DNA from: Dryomyza anilis | Taxonomy: Eukaryota > Arthropoda > Insecta > Diptera > Dryomyzidae | NCBI GenBank assembly: GCA_951804985.1 | Contig: OX638135.1 | Coordinates: 42,794,324-42,858,323 of the forward strand | Direction of reading: 5' to 3' | Length of the DNA stretch: 64,000 nt | Shown here: positions 43,797-55,334 of the stretch, piece after piece | How the letters are laid out: each line of letters begins with the position of its first letter | Position numbering within the stretch: position 1 is the stretch's first letter | Translations under genes and position numbers: made by a program | The notes under the pieces: generated by a model | Databases searched by the model: none | The model's input: only the letters and a program-made list of their open reading frames with translations | Told to the model about the DNA's origin: nothing

Positions 43797-44121
43797 ATTC
43801 ATTAAATATGATTGATCCTATTAATTCTATAATATTTGTATGTAAATTTTATTTAATAAATATTATTAAATACTTTTTTACACACAATAACATAATATGT
43901 GAAATGGAAATAAATTGGTGGACCATCGAAATCCATTTTTTTCTAAATCTATACGGACATGGCATTCATTTTATTTGTGCGCTTCCTTCCTGCGATAATT
44001 TAAAGTCTACGAATTTAAAGTCTGGATATAACGAAGTAAACCCGGAAAATTAATAAATTTAAAAATATTTATTAGTATTTAATGAAATTGTGTTCAAGGA
44101 TTGGAATCGAAGATTCTATTC
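43797..44121. other. Unassigned AT-rich spacer
   Basis: Nothing recognised apart from a 103-codon open frame with unremarkable AT-rich composition. It ends at the TE2 insertion. Confidence 0.4.
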
Positions 44122-44125
44122 ATCC

Positions 44126-44729
44126 TGTTGTATGTTAAAAGTCCTTCTACTAGGACTTTAACTTGATCCTATTTATACTTACTGAGTCCTTTTTACTTTC
44201 TTTATATTATTTAAAACAACCGGGTCTTTTTTACTTTAAGACATTTTATTTCGCTTTAAAAGTTGGTTACACTTATACTTAACATTTATTTGTAGACACT
44301 TCAGCTTATCCGAAACAATTGATTCTTACTATACTTAACTTCTACTTAACACCTCGTATTCTTATAATTTCACAATAAATTGAGTAATTTCATCATGCTA
44401 AAATAACTTAGTCAGCGTATTTATAATTTCACAATAAATTGAGTACTTTCATCATTCTAAAATAACTAAGTCAGCATTTATTTGTGTGATCTGAGTGACC
44501 TATTTAACGTGGGCGTTTATACCTGTGCTATGTTAAGCGGTGTGCGCCAAGACAATTAAATGCTGTTTGTGTTTAACATGCATAATGCTTAACCCTAAAA
44601 GTATGCCATAAAGAAAAATATACTGGTTATGTTAATTGTGGATCATAAGCACGCTGTAAGTTCCACGATTATGATACATAACAGTGGATCATATGTAAGT
44701 TGTGAACTCTACGATTATGATACACAACA
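44126..44729 (-). repeat. TE2 3' LTR
   Basis: 604 bp. It matches the 5' LTR with few substitutions, but holds an extra segment of about 44 bp near 44680-44720 (a local duplication of ACGATTATGATACA and its flank). Confidence 0.9.
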
Positions 44730-44743
44730 TACCTCCCCCCTTA
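44730..44743 (-). other. TE2 polypurine tract
   Basis: AATAAGGGGGGAGGTA on the minus strand, directly upstream of the 3' LTR, as in TE1. Confidence 0.85.
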
Positions 44744-44941
44744 TTGAAAGAAAAAAAATTATTATTATTAAGAAGAATAATTGATTTTTTTGTTTTGTAT
44801 TATTTTAATTGTTTCTGAAGAGAAAATTATTATTAAAAAGAATAATAGTTTTTTTTTTACATTGTTTTATGTGGTATAAATTACGTTAAGTTCTATTAGT
44901 TATGAAGTTATGATCTTTACTTATATAATATTTAATGGATA

Positions 44942-47036
44942 TTAGTAAATTAAGGATTGTAATTTCCAGTTATATATAATAAAAACCTGGTCCCGATGTT
45001 TTCGTTGCTGACTGCTGCTGTTCTGCGTAGTTCGATGCGTTGTTGTTGTTTCTGACGTATTGGCTTCTATTTCATGTGACTTCGATCGTTGACTTGCTAT
45101 GGGTGTTGTGGTGTTTGGTTTCTGCGTTGTTGATTTCCGCAATGACCCGATTTTTTCGGGTGGCGATTTCTTGCTGGGAAATGTATTTGACACCATTTCA
45201 AGGTTTTCCTTAGCCGCTTCTACATCTATTGTTGCTATTGGTGATTTATTTGTATTAAATTCATCGGCTTTTATTGTTGCTTTATTTTTAATTGTCCAGT
45301 AGTAATGTATGTATAATACATATGCTGCTATTATTATTATTAATATCAGCATTAATATGCCGTAAGACATACCGGTTTTCGTTATTTCATTTTGACGATT
45401 AAATAATTCTTTGCGTTCCTGGTTATCAGTTAATTGCAGTAATATTTCGTCGAAATCACGAAATCTCTTAATGCTGATCTTATTTTGCTGTGGTCTGCCA
45501 CCAAGATCGGTAACGGTGTTGGTGTTATGTTTGAATACGGTAATGATGACCAATTGCCTTGTAGATGTTCTATCATAATTGTATGTGCTTCCTTTTTGTA
45601 TGTTATATTCCTAATGCTTTGATGTGTATACTCGTATGGCAGTATCATTTCTTTGTTGTGTAGATTGCAAGCTTCAGTTATGGACATCCAACCCAGGCCT
45701 GATAATGTCAACGTGGCTATATTTGACCCACAAACTGCTGCGAAAGATGCTGGCGTATTGAATTTATACAACCATGTGTTTGGTGTTCATAGTTTAACTA
45801 CTAGGCCTGAACTCCTTTTGATTGCAACATGTTAACAGGTATCTTTAATATCTGTTCTGTGTTGAATCAGCGCGACTTCACATAGTGTGTTGCTAGTTGT
45901 TAGCATGGCTCCTGGACGTTTGCATAGTGTAATTTCTTTGTCCGCATGTTGGCTAACCAAAATGCATTTGCTGTGATCTTCATTCGTTAGACCTATGTAT
46001 TTGCTCCGGTCTTCTGCTTGATATGTAGTCTTCTGCTGATATGTAGTCATATGTTGTTTTAACCAATGCATCCCATTCTTCATTATTATTTGTGGGTATT
46101 GGGTAAATTCTATATAATGTGAACAACAAATCATCAGGCAGTGGTGTCTTGATGACTGTTCTTAGGCCGTCTGTGTCTGGGAAAACTCGTACTGTTGAGG
46201 CGCGGTGCATTTCGAATAATTTTTGAATGAACCACTTCGCCTTTCCTCTTAACGTGAGGCTAGTCAGCATTTCATCGTCCCTTGTATAGATCATCTACGA
46301 CTGCCATTTCCATCAGCTGTTGTCCTTGAATTTCGATTAGGTTTGCATTAATTGTAGATTGAATTTCCAAGGTATCCATCAAGAATAGTAAATGACTAAC
46401 TTGTTGGTTTATTTTTTCATTTATGTATTTTTGTGTTCTTATTGTTATGTTTAACACATTTTGCAGATTTTCGACTTCCTTCAAGGAATTCAGTAGGGGT
46501 TCTGCTATCTTGTTATAATTTGATGAATTCAATGTAATTTGTCTTTTCATCATTTCCTATGTTTTATGTTCATTATCTTCAATATTATTGAGATGTTTAT
46601 AGATAGTCTCTCTTTCTTTATTGTCCATCAGTCCAAAAGCCCAGTTGGGTCCTTCGCCAATGAAATTGAGTGATCTCTTTTGTCGGTTACTGTTTATTGT
46701 GCGCTTAATTATTTCTTAATTTTTCTGTAGTGTGGCTATTATTGCCGTGGTTTCCCGTGTTGCTGCTATACATGATCTTTTTATGCTGGGTCCGTTTACA
46801 TTGGTGCTCATTTGTTCGCACATTGTATTTGCCGTGATTATGTATTTGTTTGTCAGCTCCAGGAAATCGTTCAGTTGTAGCGGTTTAAACTTGGCTACTA
46901 TCGTCATTTCATCATTGTAGAACAAAGCATCAGTTGTCTTCTCAAAGAATAATCTTGTATCATTAATTGATGTGTGTGTGATGTTGACTGCTTCATTGGC
47001 TGCCAGCATCAGGAGCAGTGTGACAATTCTAATCAT
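44942..47036 (-). pseudogene. env: TE2 env, decayed F-type envelope gene
   Basis: Same layout as TE1 env: hydrophobic signal peptide from the ATG at 47036, RQKR site at 46685-46674 followed by a Gly-rich hydrophobic stretch, and a C-terminal membrane anchor (about 45301-45370). It shares with TE1 the stops at 46716 and about 46557, the frameshift near 46290 and the stop near 45794. It has its own small insertion near 46015-46040 that shifts the frame again. The N-terminal stop of TE1 is absent here. Base identity to TE1 env is about 99% by eye. No functional product is expected. Confidence 0.82.
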
Positions 47037-48926
47037 TATATTGGTTTCGCTCTTTATTGCCTATCGTAAAGAGAAAGAGAAGAAATTCCATTTTTTTACA
47101 TATTTAAATGGAATCCTTGATCATATCATATAGTTTTCTTATAAATATTTCTTATTTTACCTTAATACATCCTGTTAAGGCTATGGCCATAATTATACCT
47201 TAATTAGTTATAATCAAGGATTGAAACCGTAACCGAAACCGATATCCGTTTAAAACCGTTTCATTTTTAAAACCAAAACCGTAACCGAAACCGTTATACG
47301 AAAATCAGAAATAAACCGATATCCAAAACCGAAATAAACGGTTTCGGTTTTATACCGGTTTAAAACTCTTTTTAAAAAACAATAAAAAGAAAACAAAAAA
47401 CATATTTGATTTTATATAGAAGATCTTAAGTACAAGGCATGTTTAAATGTCATTTACTGAGATTTGGAGTTCTCAAAATAAATATTTCCTGTTGTACAAA
47501 AATTCACATATTGTTTTTTTGAGAACCAATATTTCCAAAACAAGGGTCTTTGGTCTAAAATTAGTTTTTTGTTTCATTAATACGTGTAGATGTAAATCGA
47601 ATTAACAACAAAACACCAGCAACTCCAAGCACAATTTTTTGTTAAAAAATTATTCAAATTTTAATGATGTTGGTTTTTTTATTTATTGTATTAGTAAAAT
47701 ATATAGGGGAGCTTGGGGTAAAGTGGGACAAATTTTTAAAAGTTAATTTGAATATTGTATAAATTCTTTTAAAGGATCTATTCAATAGAATACCATTTAT
47801 AGGTCTTTAAATGGATTTTTGAGTGATTTTTCAAAACAGCTCAATTTTGAACGTACATATATATTAAGGATTAAAAAATTATAATAAGGTAATAAAAAAC
47901 ATTGGTAATGCAAAAAAAAATATGAAAAAAAAGTTTCAAATTATTAAAATCTCAGTAAGTACTTCAAAAAATACGAAAAATGAAGTTCAAGTTCGACAAG
48001 TTCGAACATTTCAAGTATAATACAGATATTGCAGTTCACTGAATTGTTGAAATTTAATTTCTTTGGTTTTTATGGATGGAAATTGTACAAAATTCTTCTC
48101 CTTATGATTTTTAAGAATATTTACCGATGTATTCTCGTTGCTCTTGTTAAAGGTTCGCTTCTCTGATCTCTTTTGCAAATCAGATCGTATCTGAGGTGAA
48201 GTCAAAATGTTGTTTTATTGGTTTGATCACGAAGTTTTGAATTAACATTTTTTCTTTGCGAAATCCATTAATTAATGCATATCTGCATTAATATATTTAG
48301 TTTCATGAATGAAAATTGTGTTAATGATAAAAAATATTAGGCAGTTTTGTCGCTGCACTACCGTATCTCGTTTCAGTTACAGTACGTTAGTGGCTTCTGC
48401 CTGTAAAGTGCTAAAGTGCATTTAATCGGTTGGCATATAAATATATTCAATCCTTCTATATTAATATGAGCTGGGAGTATTGCGCTCTATGCGCAATGAA
48501 CTTGTTTGTTTAAAATTCCATTGAGGTAGGTACTGACCTATCGCAATTTTAATGACAACGTAATCTTTATACCTTGCAAATTCGTACCTCAAATAATAAT
48601 TTGATTTTGTTATTTGTTTATATTCAATGCTAGTCATCTTCAATTAATACATAGCTATTTTCTCTGCGATTTGTATTTTGGCAATATTACATGACATTTT
48701 TTGGATTATATAAATTATTTAAAATTAATTTATTTAATATCTACATTTAAAAAAAATTATAGTTTTTCTCTATTCTTTATTTATTTTGTAGTTTCAAATT
48801 CGTTAGTATACGAAGCAATACCAGTCATTCTCAATATGTAATACATAGCTATTCTGTCCTGCACTAACTATTTGACCTTATTTCAATGATGTTAAAAATT
48901 ATTGGTTCTTGTGTGTTTATTTAATT
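47037..48926 (-). other. TE2 non-coding spacer between pol and env
   Basis: 47091 to about 48500 is near-identical to the TE1 spacer, including the AACCG-rich block (47220-47365). Beyond 48500 similarity falls to roughly 90%. The block of about 470 bp found in TE1 at 31620-32090 is missing. Confidence 0.6.
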
Positions 48927-51314
48927 CTACATAACTATACTGTTGTATGCTTTTAACAAATTATTATGAAATTTTTTCCCTTTACCCTTGATACAAATCT
49001 CAGTTGTTACAGGGCTTATTATTGAAAGTACCTCGTAGGGTCCCACCCAGACTGGTGAAAATTTATTTTTCCTATTTTGATTTTTTAGTAAATTTTTTTG
49101 AATATTATTGGGTGTACTGAGCTATCATAGCTTTGCTTAGATTTTTCTTTGGCTCTGGCTTGATTTTGTCGCACGATTTCGAGCGTGCGTTGAATTTGGT
49201 ATTTTAATAGCTTGTTGCTATCATCTGTATTATATACTGGTGAGCATTTGCGTTTAAGATTGGTTGGCATTTCAAAATCGTAACCGTATAAAGTACGGAA
49301 AGGCGTTTGCCCGGTGGACATAAGCATTGTATTATTGTGTACATGCATTGCTGTATTTAACCACTGGTCCCAGTTTGATCCATCCTCTTTCGCAAAACTT
49401 CGTAAATACTCTGCTAATGGTCGGTGGCTTCTTTCCAAAGAGCCGTTGGCCTGTGGATGATATGGCGTAATATGTAACTTTTTAATTCCTAACAATTTAC
49501 ACGTGTCCGAAAATAATTTTGAAACAAAATTCGAACCATTATCGGTTATCAATACTTTTGGTATGTTATGTCTTGTAATAATTTCGTCGTAAAATGCTTT
49601 TGCTACAGTGCTTGCTTCTGCGTCTGGGATAGCTACGCAGCACATATATTTTGAAAAATCATCTTGAAAAGTTAATATATATTTATTTCCAGATATAGTT
49701 TCCGGTAAAATACCTACAAGATCCATGTATACTTTATCGAATGGTCGTACAGGCGTTAAAACCATTGGCAATTTAGTAAGCCTAGAACTTTTATTTACTT
49801 GGCATTTTGGACAATTCTTAACGTAATCTTTTATTTGTTTCTGCATACCTTTCCACTTAAATTGTTTTCTGATTCTAAAATATGTCTTCACTGCGCCCTG
49901 GTGACCCCTAATGCTGAGTCATGAAAGTCTTTTATAACAGTTTTAATTTCCTCTGGGTCAGTTAATAGTAGACTTGAGTTTAATTCGTTCTTGGTGTCTG
50001 TTGTTATTTCATCCAGTACTGGCGTGCTCACTTGTTTTTTAGTGTTTGAAATTTGATTATCTAATTTATTCTGTGTGGTCTTAGACCGTGTTTGGACCGC
50101 AGTAATATCTGGTTCTGGATGTGGAATTCTACTTAAAGCATCTGCGTTCAAACTCTGTTTACCTGGTTTGTAAGATATTTCGTAATCATATTCTGATAAT
50201 ATATGCCTGAAACGGGCTAACCTTGATGTCTGATCTTTGAGATTTGCTGTGCTACGTAATGGTTGATGATCAGTATAAATTTGAAAATGTCGGCCTAGAA
50301 GATAAGCTCTAAAATTTTTCGTTGCCCAGACTATAGCTAAAAATTCCTTTTCAATGGTGGAGTAATTTTTTTCTGCTCCATTTAAAGCTCTACTAGCAGA
50401 TGCTATTGGTCGGTCTCTCCCTACTTTGCCTTGCAATAGTACCGCGCCTATTGCTTCATTACTTGCATCCGTTGTAAGTAAAAAAGGTTTTGTAAAATCT
50501 GGATATGCGAGAATGTGTGGTGAAATTATTGATTCTTTTAATTTAATAAATGAACTTTGACAATCGTCTGTCCAAGTGAATTTAACATCTTTTCTAAGTA
50601 ATTTATTAATTGGTAATGATAATTTTGCCATATTGATTATAAATTTTCTATAATAATTAATTAATCCCGAAAACGCTTGCACTTCTTTTTATTTCTCGGC
50701 ACCGGAATATTTTTTACGCATTCAACCTTAGAGGGATCTGGCAGGGCACCTAGCTCCGTACATTTATGTCCTAAATAGACAACTTCGCGACGCAAAAACT
50801 GACATTTTTCTGTATTTAATTTTAGATTGTGTTCCCTTAATTTCTGCAATACTCTACTCAGCCTAAGCTCATGTTTAGCTAAATTTTTTCCGTACACCAC
50901 TATATCATCAAGTTAAGCAAAGCAATCTATACCCTGTAAACCTGTTAACATGTGGTTCATTATTCTTTGGAAGGTAGCTGGTGCACCTGTTAAGCCAAAT
51001 GGCATTCTGTTAAATTCGAAATGACCCAGTCCTGTACTAAAAGCTGTTTTTTCCTTATCCCCTTCTTCAACTAGTACCTGATGATAACCACTTGCCAAGT
51101 CTAAAGTTGAAAAATAGCGACTGTGACCTAATTGGTTTAATATTTCGTCGATTCGAGGAATCGGGAATACTTGTTTTATAGTCACGTCGTTCAATTTACG
51201 GAAATCTATTACTAGCCTCCACTTTTTGTTACCGTCCTTGCCGCTCTTTTTAGGAACCAACAACATCGGTGAATTCCAGGGTGATATGCTTGGCGATATA
51301 ATGATATAATTCAT
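48927..51314 (-). pseudogene. pol: TE2 pol: RT, RNase H and integrase, four frame breaks
   Basis: RT (51314-50913) carries VIDFRKLN, FSTLDLASGYHQV and [15 protein letters not shown], but the tyrosine codon of the YLDD catalytic box has become TAA (50915-50913). The frame resumes (50900-50661), then a one-base deletion near 50690 shifts it into 50682-49888. That frame holds a complete RNase H with TDASN, EKEFLAIVWA, YTDHQPL and NADALSR. Another one-base loss near 49905 splits the integrase zinc finger (KNCPKCQ). The integrase core (49891-49085) keeps all three acidic residues in MDLVG, ITDNGS and SLERSH. Its GPY/F-like tail is frame-shifted near 49095 and ends about 48927. Confidence 0.9.
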
Positions 51315-52674
51315 CTCTATGAGTGTGTGGCAATTTGTATTGCTTTTGGTTTATCGGTGGCTGGTTCCACTGTGTTGCTATTTCATGTTTAAGCGCTGGC
51401 GTGTATGTTAATTCATCGCCGTCTAAATGAAAAACATCATGATACGAAATACACATATTTTGTAAAGATGTGATTTCGTCTTTATTTAAAGTCTCATCAA
51501 TTTTCATTTCTTCTAATAATTTATTAATTCTGTTTGTAATGTTTACTGAATTTATGCTATTTACTGTAGAATTATTGGTATCCGATTCTCTATACTGATT
51601 AAAATTCGAAAATTTTGGTTTAAAAGTACTGTCTATTATAATTTCTGTTTCCGTAGCATTTAAAACTGAAACATAAACTCTATTTTTGCTAACATTCGAT
51701 ATGCTTTCGCCGAAATATACTCCTGGAAAAATTTCTTGTTTATGTATTAACACTATTGGAATTTTTGTTTTTAAACGTAATGATACTATCTTTGCGGTTC
51801 TCGCTTGAATTTTAATTTGTTGATTGTAAAAAATATTTTGTATTTCTGTCTGCGATTTCATTGGTACTTTTATAATATGGTTTTTATGTTTATCAAAGAA
51901 TTTTATGGTTTTGTCTATCGCATTTATTACAGATCGATTCCATAAATTGTCACGTCCGATTATTCCATCTGCTGGTACACCTTGTTTAAGTGACACTACA
52001 TGTAGCATTAAACTTAAGCGCCCTATGTTCCTATGTTGGACTTTGGTGGAACCTAATGTTCTAACACACCCACCAAAAGCTCCTTTTAAATCCTTTTGTA
52101 TATTTTCGTTAAAGTCTGGCAAATTTGTCATTGCATTTTCTTTTACTATACTGGCATCAGCTCCTGAGTCTACCAGTAAAATAAGTCTTCCATTTTTAGC
52201 TGCCTCGCAAGGTACTTCAATGAAAACGTCACTTACATTAGATAAACCCAAGCTATCTCCATGCCCACTGCATATTATGCGATCACCTTCTTCTTCCTTT
52301 AATTCATATTTTAATTCATTGGTCTCATCTGTTCTATGGAAATGCAATGGAGTAGTAAATTTGATCACAGTCTCCTCCGACGTCTGATCTACAATTCCTA
52401 ACTCTTTCTGTCCTATATTACTATTATTATTCGCACATCTCCAATTAGATTCGTGACCATAAGTTCCACATTCGTAGCAGAAAGGCGTATTTTTTCTAAC
52501 AATACATTCATCCCTAGTATGCCCCAATTTACTACAAAATGAACATGTTGGAACACTTCTGTTATAGTTGCTTTCATTATTTATTTGTTGCAATTTATTT
52601 TCCGATATAACGCTTGACTGTGTTTTTTCCATATAATTATATTCATCCTCTTCCGATCTTGGACTTCGCTGCAT
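51250..52674 (-). CDS. pol: TE2 zinc-knuckle, aspartic protease and pre-RT region
   Basis: 474 codons. Two Cys/His knuckles (CSFCSKLGHTRDEC, then CYECGTYGHESNWRC) are followed by a retroviral aspartic protease with LLVDSGADAS as active site and ADGIIGRDNL as its C-terminal signature. A linker and the first residues of RT (QKQYKLPHTHRDE) come next. Relative to TE1 about 30 bases are lost near 51305 (the RQVNEMLDDG region), which ends this frame and separates it from RT. It probably belonged to one Gag-Pol reading unit with the frames on both sides. Confidence 0.85.
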   Translation of the reverse strand: MQRSPRSEEDEYNYMEKTQSSVISENKLQQINNESNYNRSVPTCSFCSKLGHTRDECIVRKNTPFCYECGTYGHESNWRCANNNSNIGQKELGIVDQTSEETVIKFTTPLHFHRTDETNELKYELKEEEGDRIICSGHGDSLGLSNVSDVFIEVPCEAAKNGRLILLVDSGADASIVKENAMTNLPDFNENIQKDLKGAFGGCVRTLGSTKVQHRNIGRLSLMLHVVSLKQGVPADGIIGRDNLWNRSVINAIDKTIKFFDKHKNHIIKVPMKSQTEIQNIFYNQQIKIQARTAKIVSLRLKTKIPIVLIHKQEIFPGVYFGESISNVSKNRVYVSVLNATETEIIIDSTFKPKFSNFNQYRESDTNNSTVNSINSVNITNRINKLLEEMKIDETLNKDEITSLQNMCISYHDVFHLDGDELTYTPALKHEIATQWNQPPINQKQYKLPHTHRDELYHYIAKHITLEFTDVVGS

Positions 52675-52688
52675 AACAGCCTGTACAT

Positions 52689-53231
52689 TTAAAGCTTCTT
52701 CAACAATGCATCTAATGTTTCTGACTTACTACCCAACAATACAACCTTTATAGTTGGATCCTTCACCCCTACTTTAAAAGAGATCAACACTGAGCTCTGT
52801 AATTCTAATCTGAATACTTCATCCTCACTTATCTTTTTACTGTATTTTTTACTTGCAATTTCCAAAGCCATGGATTGCAACTCATCTAATCGTCTACCAA
52901 ACATTCTCAAACTCTCGTTACTATTTTGATAAGCCTTTTTAATCTCTTCTAGTACTAATTCTAAAGAAATTTCATTTAAGTACGTATTTTTTAACAACTC
53001 GTATAATTCTTCTATTTTTTGAAACTGTTTTACTAATTTATAGGCATCTCCCTCCAAACGTAACCTAACGCATTTAATAAATTCCTCACTATCTGATTCC
53101 TTAATTTTAAGCTTAGCTGTTTCACAACATTCAATAAATTTATATAATTCTGTTTCTAATAATGGAGATTCCGCCCCAGAAAAGTAAGGAACAACGTAAT
53201 GAACGCGTTTAAATACATTTTCAGTACCCAT
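52689..53231 (-). CDS. gag: TE2 Gag core
   Basis: 180 codons from ATG 53231. YFSGAESPLLETEL and RLRLEGDAYKLV match the Gag core of TE1 in position but only about half of the residues, far less than env does. It stops at 52689, 15 bases before the knuckle-protease frame opens, in a different frame. It lacks the N-terminal coiled-coil region of TE1 Gag. Confidence 0.82.
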   Translation of the reverse strand: MGTENVFKRVHYVVPYFSGAESPLLETELYKFIECCETAKLKIKESDSEEFIKCVRLRLEGDAYKLVKQFQKIEELYELLKNTYLNEISLELVLEEIKKAYQNSNESLRMFGRRLDELQSMALEIASKKYSKKISEDEVFRLELQSSVLISFKVGVKDPTIKVVLLGSKSETLDALLKKL

Positions 53232-54072
53232 TATTAGTGTTTCTTATTTTTCCATTTACTTAATCATATAATTAACTATACCTTTCTTAAATAAATTATT
53301 TATTTTGTTTTTACTAGTTTCATATTAAATCAACTTTTAACCATTATTTAATTTATCTATTAAATTTTATACTACCTTATTTATCACATTTTTATGTTTC
53401 ATTATTTAAACTTTTTAATCTATATTTCAAAATCATATCAACATATTATTTATGAATCCTAAATTAACTTATTTGTTCAATTTTTTTTTTTTTTTTAATT
53501 TTCCAGTTTTGTTCTTTAATTAATTTCGCGACATTATAAAAACATTGCTGTATCAAAATTCTTATTTTATTCAATTTATTTAAATTTACAATTTTATTAA
53601 TCATTATCATTAAATGTCTCAAATTATTTTATAATGTTTCACAATTACTTTAAAAATGTTCTTCAATATATCAATTAATCAATTTTATAAAACATTTAGT
53701 TTACTTATTTAATTTCCTGATTTATAAAAATTATCATTTATGTAATTCATTTCACAATTTTATTTCACAGTTTTATTAAAAGTTTATTTTATTCCACAAT
53801 TTATTTCAAAATTTCCATTGTTCTTTATTTTATTTTTACAAATGTCAATTTTCATAATTCCATTATTTTTTGCTTATTAAAATTCTCAAATATTTCTTTT
53901 GTTTTATATCACAAATTCACAATTTTCTTTTTACCGCACATTTTTTTTGTATCCACTATTTTTCACAATACTTACAAATACAAAAAATATTTTCCATGAT
54001 CCAAAATAGTTATTTCTTCCAATATTAATCTCCATCCAGTCCTTCTCGTCCCTTGGGAGTTGATATATGGTC
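53232..54072 (-). other. TE2 leader
   Basis: About 0.84 kb of very AT-rich sequence between primer site and gag. No gene. Confidence 0.6.
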
Positions 54073-54090
54073 CGAAAACCGGCTGCGCCA
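54073..54090 (-). other. TE2 primer-binding site
   Basis: Minus strand, three bases after the LTR: TGGCGCAGCCGGTTTTCG. Its start matches the TGGCGCAGTCGG site of the 17.6/297 group, which I remember as primed by a tRNA-Ser. The same motif appears at 62513. Confidence 0.75.
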
Positions 54091-54093
54091 AAA

Positions 54094-54653
54094 TGTTGTA
54101 TGTTAAAAGTCCTTCTACTAGGACTTTAACTTGATCCTATTTATACTTACTGAGCCCTTTTTACTTTCTTTATATTATTTAAAACAACCGGGTCTTTTTT
54201 ACTTTAAGACACTTTATTTCGCTTTAAAGTTGGTTACACTTATACTTAACATTTCTTTGTAGACACTTCAGCTTATCCGAAACAATTGATTCTTAGTCTA
54301 TACTTAACTTCTACTTAACACCTCGTATTCTTATAATTTCACAATAAATTGAGTAATTTCATCATGCTAAAATAACTTAGTCAGCGTATTTATAATTTCA
54401 CAATAAATTGAGTACTTTCATCATTCTAAAATAACTAAGTCAGCATTTATTTGTGTGATCTGAGTGACCTATTTAACGTGGGCGTGTATACCTGTGCTAT
54501 GTTAAGCGGTGTGCGCCAAGACAATTAAATGCTGATTGTGTTTGACATGCATAATGCTTAACCCTAAAATTATGCCATAAAGAAAAATATACTGGTTATG
54601 TTATGTTGTGGATCATAAGCACGCTGTAAGTTCCACGATTATGATACACAACA
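54094..54653 (-). repeat. TE2 5' LTR
   Basis: 560 bp, TG...CA, followed outside by the ATCC duplication. Confidence 0.9.
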
Positions 54654-54657
54654 ATCC

Positions 54658-55330
54658 CATTGATAATAAATAAATACAAATCAATAGTTTGCTTGATATA
54701 ACATATTGATAAAATATTAGTCGAGTTTTTATGAATACAGCTAGCTTGCACTTTCACAACAAGAATGCTGGAAAATCTTTACCCACTAAAAATAGTTGGG
54801 CTCGTGAACAAACGCATGTAAGTAGTCATGTCAAAAATCGGATTCACAAACCGGCGGTTCGTTTTTTTTTTCTAAAAACCGAAAGCGTCAAACTATTTTT
54901 TTTGCAAAACCGTTTTTTTGATTCGGTTTAACCGGTTTTTAAATTTTTAGTAAAGTTGTATTTATTCTGCTGCTTTATTGAAACGTTAATTTTTCTATTT
55001 AATTAATACATTAAATTTACAAAATGAATATTTTATGACCAGATCAGTAAATATTTGAAGTCCATTTTGGAATAAACATTTCGGAACATTTTGGCGCGAT
55101 ATGGTACTGAAGACGGTATTTGTGTTTTTCCGTTATAAGTTTATTTTAAACTAAAACTAAATATTGGCTTAACTTCAATCACTTATACAGTATTTTTTTC
55201 CTTAAGTATTAGTTTAAAAATGGATTATAACCCTTCTGCACAAATTGCAAATATATCTCAATTTTATTTAAGTAAATTAATTTTCTTCAATTATTTGAAA
55301 CAGATGTGAATATATACAAGACATTTTCAA
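54658..55330. other. Spacer with AACCG-type motifs
   Basis: 54840-54945 contains CAAACCGGCGG, AAAACCGAAAGC and TCGGTTTAACCGG, similar in style to the block inside TE1/TE2 spacers. The rest is AT-rich and featureless. Confidence 0.4.
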
Positions 55331-55334
55331 ACTC

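Larger units (their letters stand above)
44126..54653 (-). mobile_element. TE2: errantivirus-like Ty3/gypsy element, minus strand
   Basis: 10,528 bp between LTRs 54094-54653 (5') and 44126-44729 (3'), with ATCC duplicated at 44122-44125 and 54654-54657. The order on the minus strand is primer site, leader, gag, zinc knuckles plus protease, RT, RNase H, integrase, spacer, env, polypurine tract. All domains are recognisable, but at least four lesions break gag-pol and env is decayed. Confidence 0.94.
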
